Assembly (NCBI RefSeq): GCF_001542415.1
Contig: NZ_LNCU01000072.1
Coordinates: 171,288-235,287 of the forward strand
Direction of reading: 5' to 3'
Length of the DNA stretch: 64,000 nt
Origin: Bradyrhizobium macuxiense
Lineage (GTDB): Bacteria > Pseudomonadota > Alphaproteobacteria > Rhizobiales > Xanthobacteraceae
Below are positions 56,667 to 64,000 of the stretch, piece after piece. How positions within the stretch are numbered: position 1 is the first letter of the stretch; each line of letters begins with the position of its first letter. The notes under the pieces are model-generated. The model did no database searches. It saw only the letters and a list, made by a program, of their open reading frames with translations, and was not told the origin of the DNA. Both the position numbers and the translations under genes were made by a program.

Positions 56667-58037
56667 ATGGCTAGCGACATTCTGATTGTCGATGACGAGG
56701 CTGATATTCGCGACCTTGTTGCGGGCATCCTGGACGACGAGGGATTTTCCACCCGCACCGCGCGTGACAGCGACTCGGCACTGACCGAGATCACCAACCG
56801 CCGGCCGCATCTGGTCTTTCTCGACATCTGGCTGCAGGGCTCCAAGCTCGACGGCCTGCAGCTGCTCGAGCAGATCAAGAAGGACAATGCCGATCTGCCG
56901 GTGGTGATGATCTCCGGCCACGGCAACATCGAAACCGCCGTGGCCGCGATCAAGCGCGGCGCCTATGACTTCATCGAGAAGCCCTTCAAGTCGGACCGGC
57001 TGATCCTGGTGGCGACCCGGGCGCTGGAGACCTCGCGGCTGAGGCGCGAGGTGAAGGAATTGAAGCAACTGGCTCCGGCAGCGAGCGTTCTCACCGGCCG
57101 CTCGGCATGCATGAACCAGCTCCGCCAGACCATTGATCGCGCCGCCAAGGCCAACAGCCGCATCCTGATCGTCGGACCTGCGGGCGCAGGCAAGGAGCTC
57201 GCCGCCCGCACGCTGCACAACGCATCGGGGCGCGCCGAGGGGCCGTTCGTGGTCATCAATGCCGCCGCGATCACGCCTGAGCGGATGGAGGTCGAGCTGT
57301 TCGGCGTCGAGGGATCGAACGGCGAACAGCAGCGCAAGGCCGGCGCGCTCGAAGAGGCGCATGGCGGCACGCTGTTCATCGACGAGATCGCCGACATGCC
57401 GCGCGAGACCCAGAACAAGATCCTGCGCGTGCTGGTCGACCAGACCTTCCAGCGCCAGGGCGGCACTGCCAAGGTCCATGTCGACGTCCGCATCATCTCG
57501 TCCACCGCACGCAATCTGGAGGAGGAGATCGCGGCCGGCCGCTTCCGCGAGGATCTCTATCACCGCCTGTCCGTGGTGCCGATACGCGTTCCGCCGCTGT
57601 CCGAGCGGCGCGAGGACATTCCCGAATTGATCGACTACTTCATGGACCAGATCTCGGCCACGACAGGCCTGCCGAAGCGGCAGATCGGGCAGGACGCGAT
57701 GGCGGTGCTGCAATCGCATGTCTGGCCAGGCAACGTCCGCCAGCTCCGCAACAACGTGGAGCGCGTGATGATTCTCGCCGGCGGTGGACCGGAGGCGATC
57801 ATCACCGCCGACATGCTGCCGCAGGACGTCGGCTCGATGGTGCCGGCGATGCCGAACTCCAACAATGGTGAGCACATCATGGGCCTGCCGTTGCGGGAGG
57901 CGCGGGAGGTGTTCGAGCGGGACTACCTGATCGCCCAGATCAGCCGTTTTTCCGGCAACATCTCGCGCACCGCGGAGTTCGTCGGCATGGAGCGGTCGGC
58001 GCTGCATCGCAAGCTGAAGGCGCTGGGGGTCGGCTGA
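56667..58037 (+). CDS. ntrX: Response regulator NtrX
   Basis: A 456-residue NtrC-type regulator. Receiver Asp is D53 (HLVFLDIWLQG). The AAA+ domain has a Walker A-like GPAGAGKEL and Walker B LFIDEIAD. The sigma-54 loop GAFTGA is absent, replaced at the equivalent position by VEGSNGEQQRKAGALEE. This is a known NtrX feature and suggests it does not open sigma-54 promoters. A C-terminal Fis-type helix-turn-helix is present (NISRTAEFVGMERSALHRKL). ATG 56667 has an AGG ribosome site; a GTG nine bases upstream is the alternative. Confidence 0.94.
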   Translation: MASDILIVDDEADIRDLVAGILDDEGFSTRTARDSDSALTEITNRRPHLVFLDIWLQGSKLDGLQLLEQIKKDNADLPVVMISGHGNIETAVAAIKRGAYDFIEKPFKSDRLILVATRALETSRLRREVKELKQLAPAASVLTGRSACMNQLRQTIDRAAKANSRILIVGPAGAGKELAARTLHNASGRAEGPFVVINAAAITPERMEVELFGVEGSNGEQQRKAGALEEAHGGTLFIDEIADMPRETQNKILRVLVDQTFQRQGGTAKVHVDVRIISSTARNLEEEIAAGRFREDLYHRLSVVPIRVPPLSERREDIPELIDYFMDQISATTGLPKRQIGQDAMAVLQSHVWPGNVRQLRNNVERVMILAGGGPEAIITADMLPQDVGSMVPAMPNSNNGEHIMGLPLREAREVFERDYLIAQISRFSGNISRTAEFVGMERSALHRKLKALGVG

Positions 58038-58414
58038 CCGCCAGGTTACAGACCGAATCCGCTGGACGATCGCCGGGCGCGGTCGGTGTAAGGGCTGGTT
58101 ATCAAGTGGCTTTGCAGGGCTTGGGACGGTTGTCGCGGGGCTTAAATCGGATAGCTCGCCGAGCGTGTCTTGGTGCGACTTATCCACCTACTTGAGAATA
58201 TTTGTCTCTTTTCACGGGCTTTCTTAGAATTGCCACCGTGTTCCTACGGAGTGACGCGCGAACCGGCTTGCCTAAAAAGCGCGCGTAGCCTCTAATCGTA
58301 CCGCTATGCCTGCCGGAGGGGGATCTCAGGACGGGTGAGCAGCCGGGGAGGCTCCGTCAGAGAGCAACAACCGGTTCAATAAAAAAGAAGCACAAGCTTG
58401 CGGGATAAAAACAA
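58038..58414. other. Intergenic region upstream of hfq
   Basis: 377 bases without a gene-like frame. It should contain the hfq-hflX promoter, but I find no convincing sigma-70, sigma-32 or sigma-54 pair. It is more A/T-rich from about 58190 on, and GGGATAAAAACAA precedes the hfq ATG. Confidence 0.5.
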
Positions 58415-58663
58415 ATGGCGGCAGACCGCGCACAAAATCTACAAGACACCTTCCTTAATCACGTTCGTAAAACCAAAACGCCACTGACGATATTTCTGGT
58501 CAACGGAGTGAAGCTGCAGGGGATTGTCACGTGGTTCGACAATTTTTGCCTGCTGCTGCGGCGCGATGGTCATTCGCAACTCGTCTATAAGCACGCGATC
58601 TCGACCATTATGCCTGGAGCTCCGATCCAGTTGTTCGAAGGCGGTGAGGACGCACCGGCTTGA
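58415..58663 (+). CDS. hfq: RNA chaperone Hfq
   Basis: An 82-residue Sm-like protein forming a hexamer that pairs small RNAs with mRNAs. Sm1 ([20 protein letters not shown]) and Sm2 ([10 protein letters not shown]) motifs are complete. The C-terminal tail is short (about 10 residues) as in other alphaproteobacteria. A GGGA at the usual distance serves ATG 58415. hflX follows within 11 bases, the standard hfq-hflX pair; hfq also sits after ntrYX, a conserved order. Confidence 0.97.
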   Translation: MAADRAQNLQDTFLNHVRKTKTPLTIFLVNGVKLQGIVTWFDNFCLLLRRDGHSQLVYKHAISTIMPGAPIQLFEGGEDAPA

Positions 58664-58674
58664 GAGTGAACTGA

Positions 58675-60069
58675 TTGGAACCCTTCAATCGTGAAGGGGG
58701 CGCCGACCGGACCAAGTCTAGGCCCGGGTCGGCGGGGGACAGCAACACCGGGCGGGTGATCGTCATCGGCCCGTATCTGCGCGCGCGCCGCGGCGACGGT
58801 GACGGGCAATCGGATGCGTCTGTCCGCGACTATGAGGCGCGGATCGAGGAAGCGGCAGGTCTTGCGCGCGCCATCGATCTCGCCGTCGTGGAGTCCGTCG
58901 TCGCTGTTATCAGCCAGATTCGTCCCGCGACCTATCTCGGCAAGGGCAAGGTCGAGGAGTTCACCGGTCTCATCGCCGGCAACGCGATCGAGCTCGTGGT
59001 GATGGATTGCGCGCTGTCGCCGATTCAGCAGCGCAACCTGGAGAAGGCCTGGAGCACGAAGGTGCTCGACCGCACCGGCCTGATCCTCGAAATCTTCGGC
59101 CGCCGTGCCAAGACGAAAGAGGGCGCGCTGCAGGTCGAGCTCGCGCATCTCAATTATCAGCGCAGCCGTCTGGTGCGGTCCTGGACCCACCTCGAGCGCC
59201 AACGCGGCGGGTTCGGCTTCATGGGCGGTCCCGGCGAAACCCAGATCGAGGCCGACCGTCGCCTGATCAGCGAGCGCATCACCAAGCTCGAAGGCGAATT
59301 GAAGAAGGTACAGGCGACGCGGCGGCTGCATCGCGCCGGGCGCCAGCGCGTGCCGTACCGCGTGGTCGCGCTGGTCGGCTACACCAATGCCGGCAAGTCG
59401 ACGCTGTTCAATCGCCTGACCCGGTCAGACGTGCAGGCCGCGGACATGCTGTTCGCGACGCTGGACCCGACCTTGCGCGCACTCAACCTGCCGCATGGCG
59501 GCAAGGCGATGCTGTCGGATACGGTCGGCTTCATCTCCAACCTGCCGACCCAGCTCGTGGCAGCATTCCGCGCCACGCTGGAGGAAGTGCTTGAGGCCGA
59601 CATCATCCTGCACGTTCGTGACATCTCCCACGAAGACGCCGAAGCGCAGGAGCGCGATGTCGAGGCCGTGCTGCGTCAGCTCGGGATCGATCCCGATGCC
59701 GATGGCGGCCAGCGCATCATCGAGGTCTGGAACAAGGTCGACCGTTTCGATCCCGATGAGCGAGAGAACCTGCGCAACATCGCTGCGCGCCGGCCGCCGG
59801 AGCGGCCGTGCTTCCTGGTCTCCGCCGCCTCAGGCGAGAGGATCGACGAGCTGCTCTCCGCGATCGAGGACCGGCTCGCGGCCAAGCGCATGACGCTGCA
59901 CCTGTCGATCGATGCCTCCGACGGTGCCGGCATCAGCTGGCTGCATCGTAACGCCGAGGTGCTGAACAAGGAGCTGCGCGGCGAACGCTTCGACATGACG
60001 GTGCGGGTCGACGAGACCAAGCGCGACATCGTGATGTCACGGTTCGACGCGGTGCCGAGCGGCGCGTAA
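58675..60069 (+). CDS. hflX: Ribosome-associated GTPase HflX
   Basis: A 464-residue GTPase that splits stalled ribosomes. N-terminal HflX domain with YLGKGKVEEF and the GTP-binding linker GGFGFMGGPGETQIEADRR. G-domain with G1 GYTNAGKSTLFN, G3 DTVGF and G4 NKVD. The reading frame has no ATG ahead of the domain and begins at TTG 58675, directly after an in-frame stop, so this unusual start (11 bases after hfq) is the best candidate. An internal GTG is the alternative. Confidence 0.92.
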   Translation: MEPFNREGGADRTKSRPGSAGDSNTGRVIVIGPYLRARRGDGDGQSDASVRDYEARIEEAAGLARAIDLAVVESVVAVISQIRPATYLGKGKVEEFTGLIAGNAIELVVMDCALSPIQQRNLEKAWSTKVLDRTGLILEIFGRRAKTKEGALQVELAHLNYQRSRLVRSWTHLERQRGGFGFMGGPGETQIEADRRLISERITKLEGELKKVQATRRLHRAGRQRVPYRVVALVGYTNAGKSTLFNRLTRSDVQAADMLFATLDPTLRALNLPHGGKAMLSDTVGFISNLPTQLVAAFRATLEEVLEADIILHVRDISHEDAEAQERDVEAVLRQLGIDPDADGGQRIIEVWNKVDRFDPDERENLRNIAARRPPERPCFLVSAASGERIDELLSAIEDRLAAKRMTLHLSIDASDGAGISWLHRNAEVLNKELRGERFDMTVRVDETKRDIVMSRFDAVPSGA

Positions 60070-60201
60070 CGCTCCTCCGCACGTTCGGCAGGGGCTCGGG
60101 CCTCCGCGGAACGCAGCTTGCGACCATCTGCCGCACTTTCTGTTTGAAATTCCCATCGCCTTGGTTCATTGCGCTGCTGGACGCAAAGCCGAGGGCGATT
60201 G

Positions 60202-61572
60202 ATGCAGAATTCCAGCGAAGCCGTGGAGCGCATGACGCGCGCCAGCCCGAACGGGGATCTCGCCCATGAGCGGGCGCCGGAAATCGTCGAGGCGCTCAAT
60301 GCCCAGGAACCGGCGGATGCCGCAAGGATGCTGCGATCGCTGCCGGCCGAGAAGGCGGTCGAGGTGCTGGACTTGCCCGGGCTCGACAACACCTGCGAGA
60401 TCATTGCCGAGTTGCCCACCGACACCGCAGTCGCACTGCTGTCCGGCGTCTCGGACGACCGGGCCGCCGACATCTTCAAGGAGCTGATCGAGCCGCTCCG
60501 AACCACGCTGCTGAACCGGCTCAATCCGGACACCAGGGCGACCATCTCGGCGCTGCTGGCCTATCCGGAACGCAGTGCCGGCAGCATCATGACCACCGAA
60601 TTCGTGAGCGTGCCGTCGACCTGGACCATCGCCGAGGTCCTGCATCACATCCGGATGGTCGAGCGCACCCGCGAGACCGTCTACTCGATCTTCGTGGTCG
60701 ATCCGATCAAGAAGACCTTGATCCAGGCGGTCTCGTTGCGCCGCCTGATCTCCGCCGATCCCCACGCCGGCGTCCTGAGCGCAGCACCTGCGCGCCGGCC
60801 GCTGATGATCTCGCCGGAAGCCGACCGTATGGAAGCGGCCCGGCTGATCTCGCGCTACGATCTCCTGGCGGTTGCGGTCGTCGATGGTCCGGGGCACATC
60901 CTCGGCATCGTCACGGTCGACGACGTGATCGACACCATCGTCGAGGAATCCACCGAGGACGCCCAGAAGTTCGGCGGCATGGAAGCGCTTGACGAGCCCT
61001 ATTTGCGGATCAGCTTTCTCGAGATGATCAAGAAGCGCGGCGGTTGGCTGTGCGCACTGTTCCTCTCCGAAATGCTCACCGCCAGCGCGATGCAGACGTT
61101 CCAGAATGAGTTGGAGAAGGCGATCGTGCTGACGCTGTTCATACCCCTGATCATGAGCTCGGGCGGTAATTCCGGGTCACAGGCGACATCGCTCCTGATC
61201 CGTGCGCTGGCACTGCACGAGTTGCGCCTGCGCGATTGGTGGCGCGTCGCCTTGCGCGAGCTGCCGACCGGTATTGCGCTTGGCGCCATCCTGGGCGTGA
61301 TCGGCATAGCGCGAATCACCGTGTGGCAGACGCTCGGATTCTTCGACTATGGGCCGCATTGGGAGCTGGTGGCCGTGACCGTGGGTATGGCCCTGATCGG
61401 CATTGTCACGTTCGGATCGCTGGCGGGATCGATGCTGCCGTTCGTGTTGAAGCGGATCGGCTTTGATCCGGCGAGCGCGTCGGCTCCGTTTGTCGCGACG
61501 CTGGTCGACGTCACCGGCCTCGTGATCTATTTCGGCGTCGCTGCCGTCATTCTCCGTGGCACGCTGCTGTGA
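60202..61572 (+). CDS. mgtE: Magnesium transporter MgtE
   Basis: A 456-residue Mg2+ channel/transporter. N-terminal superhelical domain about residues 20-120, then two CBS domains (YPERSAGSIMTTEFVSVPS and later VVDGPGHILGIVTVDDVIDT) that sense Mg2+, and a C-terminal membrane domain with five helices, including SSGGNSGSQATSLLIRALAL, the selectivity region. ATG 60202 has a GAGGG ribosome site. It is monocistronic, separated from hflX by 132 bases with no visible signal. Confidence 0.93.
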   Translation: MQNSSEAVERMTRASPNGDLAHERAPEIVEALNAQEPADAARMLRSLPAEKAVEVLDLPGLDNTCEIIAELPTDTAVALLSGVSDDRAADIFKELIEPLRTTLLNRLNPDTRATISALLAYPERSAGSIMTTEFVSVPSTWTIAEVLHHIRMVERTRETVYSIFVVDPIKKTLIQAVSLRRLISADPHAGVLSAAPARRPLMISPEADRMEAARLISRYDLLAVAVVDGPGHILGIVTVDDVIDTIVEESTEDAQKFGGMEALDEPYLRISFLEMIKKRGGWLCALFLSEMLTASAMQTFQNELEKAIVLTLFIPLIMSSGGNSGSQATSLLIRALALHELRLRDWWRVALRELPTGIALGAILGVIGIARITVWQTLGFFDYGPHWELVAVTVGMALIGIVTFGSLAGSMLPFVLKRIGFDPASASAPFVATLVDVTGLVIYFGVAAVILRGTLL

Positions 61573-61624
61573 GGTGAGGGGGCGCATCTGCGTATCTTGG
61601 CGCTGCCGCGTCCACATATTCGCA

Positions 61625-61785
61625 GTCGTCCCTGCGAAAGCAGGGGCCCATAACCACCGGCCGTGGTTGTTGAGGTCGATCGCAGTTATCGCAACTGCGC
61701 TTTGGCGGTGAATTGCGCGCGGGACTGACGTCGTCGGCCTACCGATGGATCACGCGGTATGGGTCCCTGCTTTCGCAGGGACGAC
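61625..61785. repeat. Dispersed inverted repeat overlapping the mazG 3' end
   Basis: 28-base arms at 61625-61652 and 61758-61785 are inverted copies with one mismatch (GTCGTCCCTGCGAAAGCAGG at the left outer end). A small hairpin AACCAC/GTGGTT lies within. The type is widespread in Bradyrhizobium genomes. The right arm is translated as part of mazG. Confidence 0.8.
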
Positions 61786-62595
61786 AGCTTTTTTCGCCTC
61801 GTTCCACAGTGCGTCCATTTCCTGCAATGACGCCTCGCCGAGCGAACGGCCGCGCGCGACGAGGGCCTTCTCGATATAGGCGAACCGCCGTTCGAACTTG
61901 GCGTTGGTGCCGCGGAGCGCCGTCTCGGGATCGGCGTCGACGTGGCGCGCCAGGTTGACGAGCGCGAACATCAGATCGCCGGTCTCTGCCGCAAGCTCCT
62001 CCTTGTCGTTGCGGTCGAGCGCAGCCTCGATCTCGTCGGCCTCCTCGCGGATCTTGGCGAGCACGGCGCGCGGGTCGTTCCAGTCGAAGCCGACGGTGGA
62101 GGCCTTGCGCTGCAATTCCATCGCGCGCGTCAGCGCGGGGAGGCCGGCCTTCACGCTCGCCAGCAACGAGCTGTGCGCGGTGTCGTCCGGCGGCCGACGC
62201 GCGGCGCGCTCGGCCTTCTCTTCGGCCTTGATGCGCTCCCAGGCGCTCTTGACGCCGGCCGGCTGGATGTTGCCGTCCTTGTCGGCAAAGACATGCGGAT
62301 GACGGCGGATCATCTTTTTCGTGATCGCCTCGACCACGTCGCCGAACGCGAAGGCCTGCTGCTCCTCCGCCATCTGCGCGTGATAGACGACCTGGAGCAG
62401 GAGATCGCCGAGCTCGTCGCGAAGATCCTCGAAATCACCGCGCGTGATGGCGTCGGCCACCTCATAGGCTTCCTCGATCGTGTAGGGGGCGATGGTCGAA
62501 AAATCCTGCTCGAGGTCCCACGGGCAGCCGGTCACCGGCGTGCGCAGCGCGGCCATGATCTCGATCAGGCGGGAAATGTCGCGGGAAGGGGTCAT
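61750..62595 (-). CDS. mazG: Nucleoside triphosphate pyrophosphohydrolase MazG, repeat-derived tail
   Basis: A 281-residue NTP pyrophosphohydrolase that clears abnormal nucleotides and lowers ppGpp-linked NTP pools. It contains two MazG domains: TIEEAYEVADAI with DELGDLLLQVVYHAQMAEE (about 40-75) and DEIEAALD with ETGDLMFALVNLARHV (about 190-225). ATG 62595 is chosen by alignment. The last residues, VVPAKAGTHTA, are encoded by the right arm of the dispersed repeat at 61758-61785, which replaced the original stop. Confidence 0.92.
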   Translation of the reverse strand: MTPSRDISRLIEIMAALRTPVTGCPWDLEQDFSTIAPYTIEEAYEVADAITRGDFEDLRDELGDLLLQVVYHAQMAEEQQAFAFGDVVEAITKKMIRRHPHVFADKDGNIQPAGVKSAWERIKAEEKAERAARRPPDDTAHSSLLASVKAGLPALTRAMELQRKASTVGFDWNDPRAVLAKIREEADEIEAALDRNDKEELAAETGDLMFALVNLARHVDADPETALRGTNAKFERRFAYIEKALVARGRSLGEASLQEMDALWNEAKKAVVPAKAGTHTA

Positions 62596-62783
62596 GGGGC
62601 ACCGGACTTTGAGGGCAGTGGCTTTATGCCAAAACGTCGTCAGTGATCCCAGCAAAACGCGCCGAAATCGCGATGCTGTCCACCGATTGGCCGGGCGACC
62701 GAGGACTGGATTTTCCTGGGGCGACGCGTTTTCTTCACACGAACCGGTGCCCACTTCGCTCGAAAACGCTATAAGCCCGTTCC

Positions 62784-63506
62784 ATGAACGACCAGATCAA
62801 TCCAGACACGGCGCTGGTGCTGTTTTCCGGCGGCCAGGATTCCACCACATGCCTCGCCTGGGCCCTGTCGCGCTTTGCCCGGGTCGAAATGCTCGGCTTC
62901 ACCTATGGCCAGCGCCACGCCATCGAACTCGAATGCCGCGATCGCCTGCTTGATGGCATCAAGGCGCTGCGGCCGGACTGGGCCGCCAGGCTCGGCGACA
63001 GCCATACGCTCGCGATCCCGACGCTGTCGGAGATTTCTGATACCGCGCTGACCCGCGACGTCGCAATTGAAATGGGGGCGGACGGGCTGCCCAACACCTT
63101 CGTGCCGGGCCGCAACCTGGTGTTCCTCACCTTCGCGGCGGCGCTCGCCTACCGCCGCGGCATCCGCCACGTCATCGGCGGCATGTGCGAGACCGATTAC
63201 TCCGGCTACCCGGATTGCCGCAACGACACCATCAAGGCGTTGCAGTCGGCCCTCAACCTCGGCATGGCCAAGAACTTCGAGCTGCACACGCCGCTGATGT
63301 GGCTCGACAAGGCGGCGACCTGGCGGCTTGCAGATGAGCTCGGCGGGGCAGGGCTGGTCGACCTGATCAGGGAGCACTCCCACACCTGCTATCTCGGCGA
63401 ACGCGGCGCGCTGCACGATTGGGGCTATGGCTGCGGCGAATGCCCGGCCTGCACGCTGCGGGCGAAGGGCTGGCGGGAATATGCGGCGCAGCACGTCAAT
63501 CACTGA
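62784..63506 (+). CDS. queC: 7-cyano-7-deazaguanine synthase QueC
   Basis: A 240-residue ATP-dependent ligase making preQ0 for queuosine. The PP-loop [14 protein letters not shown] sits at residues 14-27; the zinc site cysteines are in HTCYLGERG and [12 protein letters not shown] near the C-terminus. queD and queE, usual partners in the pathway, are not next to it; downstream lies an IS256-type element whose edge is within about 80 bases of the stop. Confidence 0.95.
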   Translation: MNDQINPDTALVLFSGGQDSTTCLAWALSRFARVEMLGFTYGQRHAIELECRDRLLDGIKALRPDWAARLGDSHTLAIPTLSEISDTALTRDVAIEMGADGLPNTFVPGRNLVFLTFAAALAYRRGIRHVIGGMCETDYSGYPDCRNDTIKALQSALNLGMAKNFELHTPLMWLDKAATWRLADELGGAGLVDLIREHSHTCYLGERGALHDWGYGCGECPACTLRAKGWREYAAQHVNH

Positions 63507-63587
63507 GTTGCCCGACGGCGCAAGGTGGCGTCCTGGAAGTGGTTGGAATTGGTGTGGCGCGTCTGCGGGTTCATTGAAGGTATCTGA

Positions 63588-64000
63588 TCATGCGACGAGG
63601 TCAATTGGCTGATCATCGGGTTTGGTGTCGAGCGTCCGCCAGCCATCGACTTTGCGCAGATTGATCTGGCCCGAGGCGAGCAAGGCCCAAAACAACATGG
63701 CGGCGGTGTCTGCCGATGGCAGCACGCTCTGTGTCTTGATCCGGCGTTTGAACTCCTCGTGCAGACGTTCAATAGCATTGGTGGTGCGCACGCTCTTCCA
63801 CTGGCTCGGCGGCAAACGTGCGAAGGTGAACAGCCGCTCGCCAGCCTCCTCCAGGCTGTCGGCCACGGCGCGATGTTTGAGCCGCCATTTGCGGATGAAG
63901 GCCCTGCGCCGGGTGGCGATCTGCTCGGGGGTCGTGGCATAGATCATGCCGTTGTAATCGGCGGTGATCTCCTCATGCAGGCGCTCGGGTGCGTGCGCCA
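63588..64000 (-). mobile_element. IS256-family transposase, C-terminal part, cut by the window end
   Basis: The last about 137 residues of an IS256/Mutator-type transposase, open to the end of the window. The family ending is clear: RKWRLKHRAVADSLEEAGER, then PPSQWKSVRTTNAIERLHEE with the catalytic Glu region, then FKRRIKTQSVLPSADTAAML. TGA at 63588-63590. The 5' part and left end are outside the window; the right inverted repeat is presumably between 63507 and 63587 but cannot be confirmed without the other end. Confidence 0.88.

Noticed and set aside
62596..62783. Possible preQ1 riboswitch before queC
   Set aside because: No short C-rich hairpin with an A-rich tail next to the ribosome site.

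Overview
The window looks like chromosomal DNA of a Bradyrhizobium-type alphaproteobacterium (Nitrobacteraceae/Hyphomicrobiales). The evidence is GC-rich coding sequence, the gene order dusB(nifR3)-ntrB-ntrC-ntrY-ntrX-hfq-hflX, a fused ispDF gene, the popZ-valS neighbourhood, an aapJQMP operon and repeat families typical of this group. This placement rests on gene content and order, not on a database search. Most of the window is ordinary housekeeping and envelope DNA on the plus strand. No phage, CRISPR array or plasmid backbone is visible.

Layout. 0-6.2 kb: the 3' part of an alpha-2-macroglobulin gene overlapping pbpC. 6.3-10 kb: an envelope-lipid module of a GT39/ArnT-like transferase, a PAP2 phosphatase, a GT2 polyprenyl-phosphate-sugar synthase-like protein and a LAB_N membrane protein. 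It ends stop-to-stop against a Na/Pi cotransporter. 11.9-17.6 kb: a PilZ protein and part of a tad/cpa pilus locus, with tadD facing cpaB-C-D-E; the cpaF, tadB and tadC genes and the pilin are absent. 17.8-25.0 kb: a metC-like lyase, the aapJQMP amino-acid ABC transporter, a palindromic repeat and cysK. 25.8-34.9 kb: a four-gene tripartite RND efflux operon (outer-membrane factor, adaptor, two pumps of MdtB/MdtC type).

34.9-37.6 kb: a DTW-domain tRNA-modification gene, tRNA-Cys, a small ORF, a stretch of decayed genes (a TetR regulator and a DUF1772 membrane protein that have lost their facing 5' ends) and tRNA-Asn. 37.6-44.3 kb: a divergent PCMT-like gene, a tolC-family gene, popZ and valS. 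44.3-50.1 kb: a broken VOC gene, mpg, lipA, a P-loop kinase-like gene, a RatA/COQ10 gene, a BA14K gene, cinA and ispDF.

50.3-60 kb: the nitrogen-regulation block. Its promoter carries a dyad resembling an NtrC site. It is followed by hfq and hflX. 60.2-64 kb: mgtE, mazG (whose C-terminal tail is translated from a dispersed repeat), queC, and the 3' end of an IS256-family transposase running off the window.

No clearly new multi-gene system is evident. The most interesting items are the envelope-lipid module, the split tad locus, the NtrC-like dyad inside the dusB-ntrBC promoter, the deletion scar between the two tRNA genes, and the repeat-encoded MazG tail.
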